Assembly (NCBI GenBank): GCA_025331565.1
Contig: JAFREQ010000225.1
Coordinates: forward strand, 1-64,000
Reading direction: 5' to 3'
From: Holacanthus passer
Lineage: Eukaryota; Chordata; Actinopteri; Pomacanthidae
DNA length: 64,000 nucleotides
The position numbers and the translations under genes are program-made. Each line of letters starts with the position of its first letter. The first letter of the stretch is position 1. Of this stretch, positions 46,801 to 59,185 are shown one piece after another. The notes under the pieces are model-generated. The model was not told the origin of the DNA, did no database searches, and saw only the letters and a list, made by a program, of their open reading frames with translations.

Positions 46801-48303
46801 TAGTCCCCAATAAATGCACTAGTCTCTCCTGTTTGTGCTACGTTTGATTACTGATACTACAGTAAAAAGCTGTTTAAGTAAATCAGTCTTTTTTTAAAAA
46901 TGAAACTACAGTTATTTTTGCACCAAATTATAGCGAGTAGTATCAATAAAAGTATCTATAATTAACGGTATTGATAAGCCGCACCAGTATCAATAAAATA
47001 ACAATGATATCATCCCTGATTCTATTAGCAAAGGAAGGGATTGCTTAAGTCTGCAGTGTGCTTTTACTGAACTATTTTGTACAAAGTGTTGTCTGTCCAC
47101 GTCACTCAAAGGTAGGGTAAAACACCTGAATGAATGAATAAGTACATGAATAGTTCAAATGGTGATAACTGCGTGAGTCGTAAGGCCAAAATGTCCGCTT
47201 TTACTTGTTAAAATTTGTTTAAAGGATAATAGCTAAATAAATGCAAAAATGTAGTGTAACTCTTAAAGTTAGCAAACTGACTCAGTAAAGTCAGTTAGCA
47301 ATATTTTCTAAAGTTTGCTAATATTAGCTATCATTAGCTGCCATAAGCTTCTGGTCACACCAGAACAAGTAAGGCTTTATCAGCAGATTGTATTGAACTG
47401 AGCAAGAGAACATTTTATTGAACTTGTAAATGGAAGATTTTAGTTCTTTTTTTCAAAGTTACATAACCTCACTTTAATAGGCACTTTGCCATGAAAATTG
47501 CTGTGCACACTGATTCTCACACACGGCTATAAATTAGTAACCCCCATCACTTTTCTTCTACTCTCTGGACAAACATTTACAAACAACATTACATTTTAGA
47601 CCCATTACTGATAAGACCATATAAAAAGCAGAATCTGCTGCCCAGCACTTCATAGGTTTAGTGACCACCTCAGTCTCGAGACTCTCAGACATAGACTCTT
47701 TAGTTTCTTTATCTTCACACTGCAAAATTATTTTTTTGTTTTTTGCAGAAAATGCAAATGGACAAGCATTCTGAAGACAGCAAAGTACAGTTGTGCTATT
47801 TTAGCCACAGCAGTAACCAACACCCACCCCCCTCAGACAGGAGAGATCACATTGCCTACAGTTACTATAGAGGTTCAGGAGACCACAGGAATCACAGAGA
47901 CTACCAACGAGACTGGAGAGGCGAGATAGAACACAGAAACAAACACAACGACAACCACAGAAACTACAGGACCAGACAGGAAGACCTTGTCTTGAAAGAA
48001 GAGATGAGAAACGAGAGAATGCTCATAACAGTGTCCCATGGATTAACACCTCTTCCACACATGAGGGTAAAGGAGGAGGTGAACAAGGAGCTGCAGGCCA
48101 CCGGAAGTCATAGCAAAGTGAAAGTAAAAGACACAGACAACAAGGGAATATCTTCCAAGGAAGGCAGAGAAAAAAATGACAAGGTAAAAGATGAAAGCAG
48201 TGATGGCGATGATGACAAAGGAAAAACACCGAAACCAAAATCACCTAAAAAGAAAAAGAAGGAGAAGAAGAAGAAGAAGAAAGAGAAGAGGGATAAGTCC
48301 TAA
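34826..48303 (+). CDS. ZNF318-like zinc-finger gene
   Basis: ZNF318 is a nuclear matrin-type zinc-finger protein linked to alternative RNA processing and androgen-receptor co-regulation; this gene looks like a short relative. Probable exon 1 is 34,826-35,026 (MYRPGKLVHGPPPFGPPPPH, proline-rich). Solid exons: 42,131-42,743 (KPLPDYLKGNMAYSLVDAFK, then an RS-rich domain), 43,316-43,973 (acidic DEPEDEEMFLYGNEDTG; CEKIKNILKGLGTADISEIM), 45,675-45,742, 45,850-45,946 (basic helix KMESLMKELDGLLKQD), 46,057-46,175 (zinc finger VIGFYCQKCEEFIGDLNSAE, ENHAAIHHH) and 47,749-48,303 (lysine-rich end KKKKKEKKKKKKEKRDKS). Phases agree from 42,131 onward. The ATG frame of exon 1 does not join exon 42,131 in frame (see findings), so an exon in the 7-kb gap is probably missing from this model. 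Confidence 0.8.
35543..35975 (-). mobile_element. 5'-truncated LINE 3' UTR in reverse orientation, inside the Tc1-like element
   Basis: Read in reverse it ends TTTCCCCATTGTGGGACAAA, then TAAAGC and TATCTTATCTTATCTTA, preceded by tttgctgctgtaatttgtg and gtaaatttgttaatatcgtc. That is the longest match to the 3' UTR seen at 4,720-4,860 and 15,540-15,700. Its 5' part is a tandem array. Confidence 0.8.
35718..35972. repeat. Tandem array, about 50-bp unit, four to five copies
   Basis: The unit carries ATGAAGTGAAATATGAAATA, then ctaaac..aaaatattgca. Copies begin near 35,757, 35,814, 35,864 and 35,914; the first is longer and more diverged. It appears to belong to the LINE 3' UTR. Confidence 0.75.
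37483..37502. repeat. Interstitial telomere-like repeat
   Basis: CCTAACCCTAACCCTAACCC, about three units of the vertebrate telomere hexamer. Confidence 0.8.
38833..38990 (+). pseudogene. Possible decayed exon
   Basis: After a TTTTGCAG (ending 38,830), an open frame reads MNQGLAETLDLAERCSIPQ, one TAG, then LEKRKLAEESTRLINFESFL and VIVASDME before further stops. The helix-like, charged composition on both sides of the single TAG looks coding. An in-frame TAA just before the ATG and the internal TAG argue against use as written. It may be a lost exon of the ZNF318-like gene. Confidence 0.3.
44090..45240 (+). repeat. Repeat A, copy 3, in an intron of the ZNF318-like gene
   Basis: This is the longest uninterrupted copy. 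It starts near AGGCTGTATAAAACATGGAC, then GTAGCCTCCGTGATGTCACC, and passes GTTATTTCTGGAAACATTCA and CCTCCACTGTCTCCCCCCGG. It ends near a C-run plus tacagttttcatgaagggg (45,170-45,198), with a possible extension to 45,350. It is non-coding. It lies between exons ending at 43,973 and starting at 45,675. Confidence 0.7.
46235..46605 (-). mobile_element. tRNA-derived SINE in reverse orientation
   Basis: Read on the minus strand from about 46,605, an A-box-like GGTGGACTAGTGGTCAGAGA is followed by a B-box-like GGTTGCTAGTTCGACAAG about 40 bases later. The body then contains the common fish phrases gtgcccctgagcaaggcacc, gctccccgggcgc and gggttaaatgcagagattga. It lies in the intron before the last exon of the ZNF318-like gene. 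Confidence 0.7.
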
Positions 48304-48727
48304 TTGTTGTGTTGTGCTTGTGAGTTTCTACAGTTAAAGGTCCAAGTTTTATCATTACAATCATTTTATTGTTTTCTCTTCCCTGTTGTGATCATTCTGT
48401 ATGAAGAGAATGTAATGTAGCTTTGTGTAACTGAAGGAACTGTCTGTGGTTAGGTATATAACCCAGGGAAGTTTGTAAACCTACTAATATTTAGATAACC
48501 TTTCCTTTCCAGTGATCTCTCATGCATAGGCTTGAATCCACATGTGGCAGCATGAATGAACTGCTAAATGGCCTACAGGACCAGGGGCCAAAGAGCTCAT
48601 GAGTCCCAAAGCCACAGGCTCTGTTTGAAGTTAGCGCCTTACGTTGTAAGTCACAGGGTTCAGTCAAAAGTATGGATGCCCCATTGACATTTATTGGTCT
48701 TGATCCTGATATTTAGTATGTGCCAAT

Positions 48728-49190
48728 ACAGACAGAAAAGTTGGGACGCTGTGTAAAATGTAAACAAAAACAGAATGCAATCATTTGCAAACAAACTATG
48801 ATTACCGAAAACCATTTCATGAAGTGTTCCTTAGCCCATGTTGTGATATCCTTTATACAATCTAAGTCCTTGCTTGTGAATGACTGAACCTTTTGAGGAT
48901 GTCCCTTTCATACCCAGTCATGCGACTATCACCTGTTTACCTGTGGAATGTTCTAAAAAGGTGGGTTTTTTTTCAGCATTCCACAACTTTCCCAGCTTAT
49001 ATTTACAAAAATCAATGGAGTTGATAAGGTAAAACATTAATCACATTGTTTTGGTACTGTTCTCAAATGAGTATATGTCAAATATATATGTGTGGGTCAA
49101 TAAAGATTAGCAAATTATCAGATTCTGTTTTATTTATGTTTTACACAGCGTCCCAACTTTTTTGGATTCTGGGTTGTTTTTCCCCCACTT
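48728..49190. mobile_element. MITE-like element with inverted ends, in or after the ZNF318-like 3' UTR
   Basis: The left end AGAAAAGTTGGGACGCTGTG, then TAAAATGTAAAC, and the right end GTTTTACACAGCGTCCCAAC, then TTTTTTGGATTCTGGG, are inverted partners over about 35 bases. It is non-coding, about 460 bp. A related copy is at 58,851-59,185. Confidence 0.75.
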
Positions 49191-49199
49191 AATGCAGTT

Positions 49200-52100
49200 T
49201 TATGTAAATAATTGTACAGTAAGCCTGCATTAAAATGAGGGCTCTGTGTCTGTGGCTATAAGACAAAGCCATCCTTTTATTTTGAGTGTTGCTACAGAAT
49301 GCTCAGATGTACAGTAATGCTGTGTCACCTGAGGAGGGCCAAAAGACAAGTGTTTCATCAGGTGAAAGATGCTGCATGTTTAATTAATGTTTTATTAATG
49401 TAACCCTTTTCACAGGAACAGATAAGCTACAGGATGAAAAAGAAGCTATTATTGTTGCTATGCTGTCAGACATCTATGTGTTCTGAGTTTGAACTTTATA
49501 GAGATTGAATAAGAAAAGATTCTTTCAAACATGCTTATGTCAACGTAACAATCACTGCTTGATGTTAATGACGTCTTTCGTTGTTATGTCTATGCTGATC
49601 AATTGATTGATTTATAAAATAAAAGTGACCTTGATGATCCTACTATAATCCAGGCCTAGCTACTGAAACAAGATCTCAAAAACTGCTGGGAAAAACACAC
49701 ATGTCCAATGATAATGTAAAGGTTTATGGGGTAAGTAGACGAATGCTGACATATCATAAGTGGCCCTTCTTTTTACTTGGAAGACTTCTAATAAAGTGCA
49801 GTGAAAACAAATTACATTCTGGTGTTGTTCTTGTGTTTATATGGTTTAGTTTGGTTTAGCCCCTCTTATTCCTAACAACTAGACCTATATTATTAAAGTA
49901 TCTGTTCAGTCATACTGATATATATGTGTAGCGCAAAATAAGAACTGGATTATTAGACTTTGTTTTAAGTAATTGTCTATATTATGTCTCTGTTATGCTA
50001 TGTGTTTTATGTTGTGAATAGGCATATAAAATAAAATGTAATTTAAAACGATTGAGTCCTAATTAGATTAAATATCAGGTCAATAAGGTTTGGTTTATCT
50101 TTTGACACTGAAGTATTTATACTAGTCAACTTAAACCAAGATGGACACCCAGTAAAAGACTCAGCATTACATCATAATACAAACTTAATGAACAACATAT
50201 ATAAGAACACTAACTCACTTACTTTCCATTTACAAAAACGAACAAAAGTAATCGTTATCGTGCATAAAGTTACAAACGCATACATTCTCCCAGAAGGTTG
50301 AAGTAAGTCTGCCATGCAGAACGTTTATTATAGCCATTGTAGCCCAGCAGGTGGAGACAAATTTTCATACATTTCCATACCTACATGATACACAATTGGA
50401 CTGCATTCAACATGGCTGAGAGGGAGCAACAGTGAGACACAAACTCCTTTCATTTTCACAATGATTTCACCATATAAAGAGTTAAGAATTATTGACATCG
50501 TAATGTTTACATTTTAGTGAAATTTCAAATAACAGAAATTCCCCCTCACCATAATGTGTCACCGATTTATCAGGAAATCTCCACTTGGTGACGTGTGGTT
50601 ACGCACTCAAGAGTCTGATGATTCAGGCTTGCAGCATTCCCATCTTTGTGTTACTGCAAGTCCCAACCTGCCCTGTCTGTAACGTTCTGTTTAAAGAGAA
50701 TGAAGTCCATTCTGCTGCCTTTGTTACTTTCACTTCATTCCCAGTTCACAACAGACTGTATACACACCCTACACAGGAATTCATTCCCAAGTCCCAGGCC
50801 TCATACCATGTGCCTTGACTTTAGAAGCATTTTGTCTGTCTGTCATACCTGTCTGAAAAAAATGCAAGCAAACATGGGTGTTTAGAGAGCACATCTTTAC
50901 ACTTGTGTTAAAAAGGCAGTGCAGAGCACTTAGCAATATTATCAAACAATATATTTGAAATTAACATTGACTGAAATTGTAAAGTGAACATGTAGTGCCA
51001 AATCCATCAGAATCTTCACCCTACACTGCAGCTCTATGGAGCTTTTACGCTGTTTTATTCCAACCTACATAGAGACTGTATGGTTGAGTCTCACCAATCT
51101 CATTAACACCCTTGAAACCTAAAACCGAAAGCAGTTTCCAGCAAACAAGATAAGCTGACTGTATGCATTCTCTCAGGGCTGGAATGGTAGAGTAAACAGG
51201 TGGCTGTTAAAGGAAGTTGAATATCTTGAAAGCTAAAGAAACCAAACAACAAACCAATTTTTCTTGGATTGTTGGATTTAATAGGTTCTTCATGTACTTG
51301 TATGATTTCAGTGTGCCTTGTGGAGTTTATCTTGTAAACAAGCAAAGTTTCTCACTGAAACACATTTGTATCCTCAAGGTCTAAAAAAAACCCATCCTGA
51401 ATGCATTTAAAAAAAAACAGAAACCAAAAGTGAGAAATTCATATTTTTTAGTTTAATAATGTTGCCCACCTGCATTAATTTGACAGAATACTGTCCTTGT
51501 ATCCATCTACATAGATGGAAACCATATTTCAATACAGCCAATCAAATCTTGCATAAAGCAGTAATGTCAGTCTTATGTCATATCATACCGGATGGTCATA
51601 CTGAGCCAGACAAGAACCTGCAACACAACATAAGAGACACAGTCTCTCAGCAACAACCCACATTAGCTTTCCTGCTAAAGTCTTCTTTTCTAACTTATAA
51701 ACATGAACACACACCTTGTCCTTGTCTTGACACGGCAGGTGAAAGAGAATTAAACTTTTAGCCTCTGAAATATTTTTTTCAGACAGCTGATGGAGCTTAA
51801 GACTTATCAAGAGAACGGCTGCTTATTTCTAAACAATTTCTCTGCATGAACCTGGACTGTGTGTGTGTGACCTTTTCGATGTGTAGATGGACATTAATTA
51901 ACATTAGACCTGACCGATCCTGTGTCAAGAAATTTAAATAATCATCAAGTTACACTGTGGTGCGTCTTTCTTCATAGGGAGACGCACTTATTGTTTCTGC
52001 TGTGGGGGGATAGTTGCAATCTATGTAATTACTATTTTCCTCATTAATGATGTATTATTTCAGCCACTTGCAAGCCATCCACTATTTATCAGAATGTTGA

Positions 52101-53040
52101 TTTTTATGACTGCCCGATCCATAGATTATCTGTGGTGCCCAGGGATATAGTTGTGACTGCAATCTGCACATCCACACAGGCATGCCTCTATACTGTAAAA
52201 GAAGAATAGATCTGCAGTTACAGTTAAAATAGGGGAATGTGTGTTACCATTTTCTCATTTATTTTTCATGTCGAATGAGTAACTAGCCACGAGTTCCTGT
52301 GAACCAGGCCTCTGGGTGTGTTGAAACTTGCTACAGACTATCTGACTGTCTGTTGCAGCCTGTGTGACGTTGTTTTATGGCTGGGGATGATAAGACATCT
52401 TCCTGCTTCTGTGTGTGTTTGTGTAAGTGCATGTGTACTTACTTCTATTTGCAGTAAAATATAAGGATGCCCTACCCAGCTCAGCTGTGAGCTCTACTGA
52501 CAGACAGAGAAACTTTGAGGAAAACAGAAAGCATGAGCCATACCTTGATCAGACCTTGATAACTTGAAGACTGGGTACTTCTTTATTATCTTAAAGTAAG
52601 TAAACTAAATAATTAAAGTGTAATGCTTGCTTTTCCTGCCCTACTCTCTCATTTTAAGGTTGATTTGCTCCCTGTATTTACCTAATGTCAATGACTGTAA
52701 TTCTAAAGAGGAACCACACCTACACTCACAGAGCCATGACAATAGTCTGGTAGTTAAACACACGCAATGAGGATAAAGAGAGGTTAAGGTGTAGGGTGTG
52801 GTCAGGAGCTTTCTCAGAGATAAACAGCATACAGGCCTTGTCCTCAGGCAGTTTTTACCTTTCCAGGGATTAGAGGGGGGATTAAAAATGCAGAGTAATT
52901 CTTCTGGTCTGTACAAGTTCTTTTCCTTCACTTCCATTTCATAATGCATAAGGGCTCGGCCACTTTGATTGACATCTGCTCTCTGCTGCTGTCTGTCTGC
53001 TCCAAACATGGAGCTCATTCAGTCACTGAACTTTGACTGG
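49200..53040. other. Gene-poor intergenic stretch
   Basis: I see only short chance frames here, plus (GTGT) microsatellite bits near 51,858 and 52,410. The 125-codon minus frame at 52,641-53,018 lacks recognisable domains, codon regularity and splice signals. Confidence 0.4.
49618..49623 (+). promoter_or_regulatory. Candidate polyadenylation signal of the ZNF318-like gene
   Basis: AATAAA 1.3 kb after the stop, beyond the MITE. An earlier site may be used, because the MITE itself contains an AATAAA near 49,099. Confidence 0.35.
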
Positions 53041-53041
53041 T

Positions 53042-53066
53042 TAAGATAAGATAAGATAAGAGATAC
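53042..53066 (-). mobile_element. LINE tail scrap
   Basis: AAGATAAGATAAGATAAGAG is the reverse of the TATCTTATCTTA tail; almost nothing of the body remains. Confidence 0.4.
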
Positions 53067-53209
53067 CTTGTGGTGTTTTTGCCTTTCAGATAATATTTCA
53101 AGCAAATACTGGATAAGTAACATGGCTTGCTATGTGGTTAATTGTATGAACAGACTGTCCAAAAAGTTGGCACTCCTGTTTTTTCATTTAGTAAATATCT
53201 AGCAAACCC

Positions 53210-53540
53210 TCTAGGAAGATGCTGGAGGATGAGGTTGATCTAAGCTAACGATGCTAAGTGTGTGGTAGCTGCAGTTATTAAATTGGCTGCACCACAATCA
53301 AAATCTAATAAAGAAGTGTTGTAATTTGTGTTGTTAATACTTTTTAATAAAAGGTGTCTGTGTTGGGTTGGAAAATAAAGGTTAGCTAACGTACCTTTTT
53401 TAATCTAAACTTGCCATACAGGCAATATAACGTTAATGTAACGTTATGCTAGACTTCTCAAGATAAGTCAAAAAGTGTGAACTTATTGTGTGCAAATACA
53501 ATAAAATGTGTGTAACTTCAAGTATTGTATTTGAAGTACA
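53210..53540 (+). repeat. Repeat B, copy 2
   Basis: Ordered matches with 27,740-27,950: gaggttgatctaagctaacg, caccacaatcaaaat, aacttgccatacaggcaat, gtaacgttatgctagac, gtgtgtaacttcaa. Confidence 0.6.
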
Positions 53541-53826
53541 GTAGTATATAGAAGTGTATATAGTATTTGAAGTATTTTGAATGTGAAGGAGGACAACATT
53601 GTACAGGTATGTCCATTGTTACCTACTGAAGATGTAAATCTTTTTTTAAAAAAGGCTCATTGATTTCCTAAAACAGCTGGTTACTGTAGTTTTCAACAAA
53701 CTTTTACTCCAGAGGAAACTGCATTTTTTTGGGACTATTCTCAGTGATGGATTAATACACATTTGGAAAAGACAGTATATGTGGGATTGAGTCAAAATAA
53801 ACTACAGTTCATATATATAAGATAAT

Positions 53827-53875
53827 TCTTAAAATAAGATAATTCTTTATTGATCCCCCAGAGGGGAAATTCGGA
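53827..53875 (-). mobile_element. LINE tail fragment, related family
   Basis: AAGATAATTCTTTATTGATC, then cccagaggggaaattcgg, is a variant of the same kind of LINE 3' end in reverse. Confidence 0.5.
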
Positions 53876-54257
53876 ATATATATATCAACAATTGCATGAT
53901 ACATATCAGGTATGTAACTGTCCAAGAAAATTGTGCTGCTATAACTTGGAAGATAACCAGTGGCATGAAAAAGGGAACTAGATGTTCCCTTCACATAGCA
54001 CATGACAGGAAATAACCCTGCATCTCAAGGGTTTATGGCCTGCGTGGGAATAAGCACAAAATGATGCTCATATTTTGCCACTCCTTCATGTGTCTACTAC
54101 AGAGAAGTCTGTTTTCAGTAGTTAATGTCACAGGGGCTGAATCAACATTTCCAGTATATCAACTTCTGAGTCATGAGACTTTTGGCTCCATACCGATGTT
54201 CACAAAGCCATTGTAACTTGAAATCTTAACAAGTAAAATGCAAACAAGCAGCTAGTG

Positions 54258-54305
54258 TGTTATTTATTATTATTATTATTATTGTTATTATTATTATTAT
54301 TGTTC
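54258..54305. repeat. (TTA)n microsatellite
   Basis: ttatttattattattattat with two g interruptions. Confidence 0.85.
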
Positions 54306-54836
54306 TGAATGAATTTTTTATTTTTTTAAATTTCATGTCTAACTAATTATAAAATTCTATATTGTATATTGTATAAAATATTTTTGAGGGATACCACAAA
54401 TATAGTTCTGAACAACAGGTTTATGAGTAACTTGTTTATCAGTGAAGGTATATTAATCCTCACGTGACCACAGCAACACACATTTGATTTATGCAAATAT
54501 AAACTGTATATTCCTAAGGGTACCCATGCAGACTGTTGAGGTTGAGGTTGGTGGACCTTAAAGGAAGGTAGAACATGGTTTCATCTGTATAACAATGGAA
54601 AGCACATTATGTGTGTGGATAAAATGAGAGAAGTCCCCGCCTACCACAAGGAGGTAGGAGCACTCTTTCAACAGAGTTTTCAGTTCTCCAGTCACAGCAT
54701 GACCGGTAGACTCATCACAGCATGACTCACAAGGCCTCAGGGGCATGACTTGCACACACACACACACACTTGTCACAAACAGGAAGCTGAAAGTAGGGTA
54801 GAGGGTATCAGAGTATAGTCATATAACAAGACATCA

Positions 54837-55170
54837 ATGCTTTAAGCTAAATGCTAATGTCAGCATGTGAACATGCTCCCAGTAACAATGCTAATATGTC
54901 ACTGTTTAGCAGGTTTAATATTTACCATGTTCGCCATGTTATTTTGGCATAATAATATGCTAACATTTGTTAATTAGCCCTAAACACAGAGTAGGCCTAC
55001 AGCTGAGGATTATAGGAATGCCATTAGATTAGTAGGTATAGTATTTCTCCATAGTATTGGACCTGATGTTGGTGCTATGTGAAAAGTATAATTTGTCTTC
55101 TGGTCACCATGAATATCTGTAGCAAATGTCATAGGAATGTGTTATCGAGACTTCACAAAAAAAGTGGAGC
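54837..55170 (+). repeat. Repeat C, copy 1
   Basis: AGCTAAATGCTAATGTCAGC, ATGTGAACATGCTCCCAGTA, atatgctaacatttgttaat, tagccctaaacacag and the following ggtattgg..ctgatg..ggtgctatg text match a very common fish dispersed repeat from memory, and a copy here at 60,040-60,240. Confidence 0.7.
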
Positions 55171-57280
55171 TGGATAAGTCAGATGTGACAATATTCAAAA
55201 CATGACAAACTTTCTGTATGAAATAACATTACTGACAGTGACCAGGATATTGGAATACCATTAAACCAGATGTTTAAAGTATCCCCCCAGGACCCCCCAT
55301 GAAATATGTACAATGCAAAGAGTATGTCCCTCCACATTGGCAATAGTCATTATTAAAATGCTAACATTATATTTTGATGCTTTTGACAACACAAAATTCT
55401 AATTTGATTTACTGTAGTCTAACCTTGTAATCTCTGTTTCAGAAACCCAGATATACAGTATATCATCACCTTAAGCAAAATAAAACATATATACACCATT
55501 TCCAACATATAAAATGATAAAAGCAAAATGAGCAGTGAGAATGTGTTCACATTACGGGGCCTTTAGACCACCTCCAGAAATGTTTCATAGGTGTGGTCAA
55601 ATGTGGCCACTGAAAATCTTGGAGTGGCACAAGGGGATGTTTGTAAATTTCATTGACTTTGTTATTATTGTTGTACTCTACATAGCATTCTGTAAAATGT
55701 CAATCAAATGTGCATTGATAACAATAAATCTTAATAAATTAATTTTAAATAAATAACATCAATTGCTTGTGTATAGGTTTCTGTGTGGACTCAAAAATTA
55801 CCAACAGAGTGAAAAAATGAATTTCTCCACATTTCAATCATTGTCAAGCTGGACGCACATGCACAAGCTTCATTTCCACAAATATCCACTTGTCTGAAGT
55901 CTTCTTACAGCACATTCTTATTAATATATAATACAAATAAAATAATATAAATATATTATAAAACCACTGCATGTGGGGGAAATGGTTCATGCCAGGTTTT
56001 TGTGCCTATATGTTTCATTTATTCATCTGGACCCTGAAATTTATTCCTTCCTAACACTGCTGCATCCCAGAAGTATTTTCAAGAAGGCCTAACCAGTAAT
56101 TCAACGTGGTTACAACATAATTAATTTACAGGATCCTTGTAATTAGTACAATAGTTTCCTTTGTATTATGAGACTTTAAACTTTTTTCCACTATGCCAAT
56201 ATATATGCACCCTGTATCATTCAAAGGTTTCTCATAATATAAAAGAATTACATCAAAAGCACATTTCCCTCATAAATACAAGAACATTATCTCTTTATTC
56301 CCAGATGTCTTGTTTTTGTTCCTCTTGAAATAGATGGTTGCAATTTCATTTTGTCAGGGAGTTATAATTTGTTAATAATAGTGTTTTCTTTTGTTTTTGG
56401 ATAAATCTCTTTTTTTATTAAGTGGTTATAGAGAAAGAAACAAAGAGACTATGTTCATCTTTACCAATTCTGTTCTTAACAAAATCACTGTATATTGTAT
56501 CAGTGGATCACATTTCATCTAGGGAAAATAGTGACAGTGTTAAGCTGGTACACTTCCAATTAATTCCAATTACTTTAGCAAAAATGTAAAATATATTTAC
56601 AAGCGAGCATACAATTCAACATATATGGAACCTAAAGTTTCAATTAATAAATGAATGTTTACTTAGGTTTAAATTGAGCTTTTCTTTCAAGGACATTGAA
56701 ATGCTTCCTTTAAGTTCTACCAAATTCCGTAGTTTTCTCCTAACTTATAAGGCAAAAACAGAAATGGAGTGTTGTGAAGTGTTTCATGAAAAGTAAAAAA
56801 AAAAACTTTCACGATTTGTTTTCATTTGCAATTTTGGTGATAGTGAAATTTTTCACTAACTAGTTTTGTCACAGTTTTATACAATATATTAGCAGATTTA
56901 AAACCTTTGTGTTTAGTTGGGTGGAGGTTCAGTTACCAGTCAACTCCAGCTTTCCCTGGATGGAGCCCTTACTCACTTGTCTGAGGTTTAGGAGACACTT
57001 ATGCATTTCATACATGAAGCAGAAACTCGTCTATTTTCAATCTACTCTTCCATCCATGAATACAGACAAGTAATTTCATCCACCTCAGTTTAGTGGTCAG
57101 GCAGTAAACAAGAATGTGCTGAAACAATTACTCAAGAGGAGAAGAAAGACAATTCCACACCCCTCCACCCCTCTGTCATTCCCTCCACTACATTAATGTT
57201 GCTCTTCAGGTGAAACCACAACACAACACACATTCCAGGAAAGACAATCATGACTGGGCCTGTCCTGCACCAACACCCAC
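55171..57280. other. Gene-free AT-rich stretch
   Basis: No exon-like frame, no structured repeat beyond short A or T runs. Confidence 0.4.
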
Positions 57281-57282
57281 AT

Positions 57283-57284
57283 AT

Positions 57285-57348
<64 letters not shown>
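57283..57348. repeat. (CA)n microsatellite, about 31 units
   Basis: tgcacacacacacacacaca continuing uninterrupted to 57,347. It is the longest dinucleotide run in the window. Confidence 0.9.
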
Positions 57349-57352
<4 letters not shown>

Positions 57353-57399
57353 TACTTATGTCACTTTTACATAGACTTATATTACATTTCCTAGAGACT

Positions 57400-57610
57400 A
57401 ACCTGGAGACTAACCTGACCTTAACCTAATCCTAACCTTAACCTAACCTTAACCTTAACTGTTGACCTAAAAATCACAATTTTCCAAATTGAGGACACCA
57501 CTTTTTATCCCCAATTGCACCTCTGTCCCAAATCAACTGGTCTTGAGTCTAGTGTATATCCCCAATTTGGACATAAGCGAACCCACACACAAACACACAC
57601 ACGGAGACAC
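57400..57610. repeat. Fish repeat with TAACC-type words next to the CA run
   Basis: gaccttaacctaatcctaac, cttaacctaaccttaacctt, then aattgaggacaccac, ccccaatttggacataagcg. The CCTTAACC-type words resemble degenerate telomere units but lack the exact hexamer. The combination with a CA run is a known pattern of fish dispersed repeats (from memory). Confidence 0.45.
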
Positions 57611-58374
57611 ACACACTCTCACAACTGTAACCTGATATAATCTAAACTATTGTCTATAGTGAAAGCTGAAGTTGTTTGCATCTGTGAGTGCATGCATTCT
57701 GATCATGTGACTGTTTTTAAGTCAAAGTGTGCATGTGAAGCTGTAATCAGAAAGTAAAAGGCTTCCCTGCCATAAAGATTTGATGGGAACTAAAACCTTA
57801 TGAATGGCCTGATGATGGGCTTTTAACAGGAAGTCCCGTATTACCGGATGATGGAAGTGCTTTTATGCTGTAGTCAGCTGCAGACATAAAGATAAACAAC
57901 ACTGGACTCCTCCGCAGCCCCACCAACAGAGCTAGAGGGCCACAGAGAGCTTACATACTGTACTCCCTATGGAGTATTTCCTGTAATCCCCTACATTCAT
58001 AATCACTGAGCAGGAACTGAGAACTAAGCATGTCTGCTGACATACCATGCCTCACACTATAATATAACTGTTCAGAAATGAAGATAATAAAATCTGCTTT
58101 ATAAATTACTTAAAGAGATTTTAGTTATGGTATGCCTTTTTGATAATGTTTTATTTTACAGGTTCAGACTGCTAGTTTTCAACTAGTTCCTACTAGTTTG
58201 CAAGAAGATTTGTAGAAAGAACTATGTAAATTTGAAAAAGTTTATATTTATATTATATATATATTAATTTATTATTATTGTATAATACCGGGTGGTATAG
58301 TGAAATTGTAATTGTAGTCCCTCTATGTGTGTCCCTATAGTCCCTATCTATGTATACTACTCACAAAACAAAAC

Positions 58375-58540
58375 TCATCAATATAAATTGATGAATAAAT
58401 AATTAGTGGGTGGAGTGCGGAAGATGACCTGAGAAGTCTCAGCCTGAGGAAAGAAGCTGCTCTGTAGTCTGGTGGTGTAGCAGTAGATATTTTCGTACAC
58501 TTATCAGACAACAGCAGGGTGAACAGGCTGGCAGGCATAG
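58375..58540 (-). repeat. LINE-like dispersed fragment
   Basis: GAGGAAAGAAGCTGCTCTGT, AGTCTGGTGGTGTAGCAGTA and caacagcagggtgaacagg form a phrase I recall as very frequent in fish genomes. No open frame remains. Confidence 0.4.
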
Positions 58541-58850
58541 GAAATATCTTTTAGTATACTTTGTGCTCTGCACAGCCAACTCAGAGATTAATTATTTCCA
58601 ATTAATTGCCAGCATAGGAAGAAGAAATTAAGTCTTCATTAAGAAATAATGAATTAATATTTACTTTGGTTTAAATGAAGCTTTTTTCTTTCATTTATTA
58701 ACATTTTCTATTTACTGTTGTATAATTTTGTCATTTTTCATATAACTGTTAGGAATACATTCACATATATGCTATATTCAATACGATGTACAATAGTAAC
58801 TCCATAGCAATAACTCCTATTTTCATGAGGGTTCACTTTTTACAACCCCG

Positions 58851-59185
58851 ATTCCAAAAGAGTTGGGACACTGTATAAAAGATAATCAGGAAGTAATATC
58901 CTTTATACAGTCATGTACTTAACAAAGGGGTGAACCGTGCCCTATCCTCGCTTGTAAACAACGGAGCTTTTCGAGGATCACCTTTCCCAGTCTTTTGTTG
59001 ACCCTGTCCCAACTTGGTTGAAACATGTTGCTGACATCAAATTCAGAATGAGCATATATTCACAAAAATCAGTGAAGCTTATGAGGTAAAACATTAAATA
59101 TATTGCCTTTATACTGTTTTCATATGTCAAAAAGGATTAGCAAATTATCACACTTTGTTCCCAATCCCAATCCCGTCCCAATGAT
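58851..59185. mobile_element. Second copy of the MITE seen at 48,728
   Basis: CCGATTCCAAAAGAGTTGGG, then acactgtataaaa at left and agcaaattatcacactttgt...tcccgtcccaatgatgag at right. Inner text (acaaaaatcagtgaagctta, tgaggtaaaacattaa) aligns with 48,988-49,040. It is shorter and more decayed than copy 1. Confidence 0.65.

Noticed and set aside
52641..53018. 125-codon minus-strand open frame
   Set aside because: No domain, no splice context, mixed low-complexity content and no neighbouring exons; within the range expected by chance.
57132..57344. Minus frame of alternating Cys/Val residues
   Set aside because: Translation of the (CA)n microsatellite.
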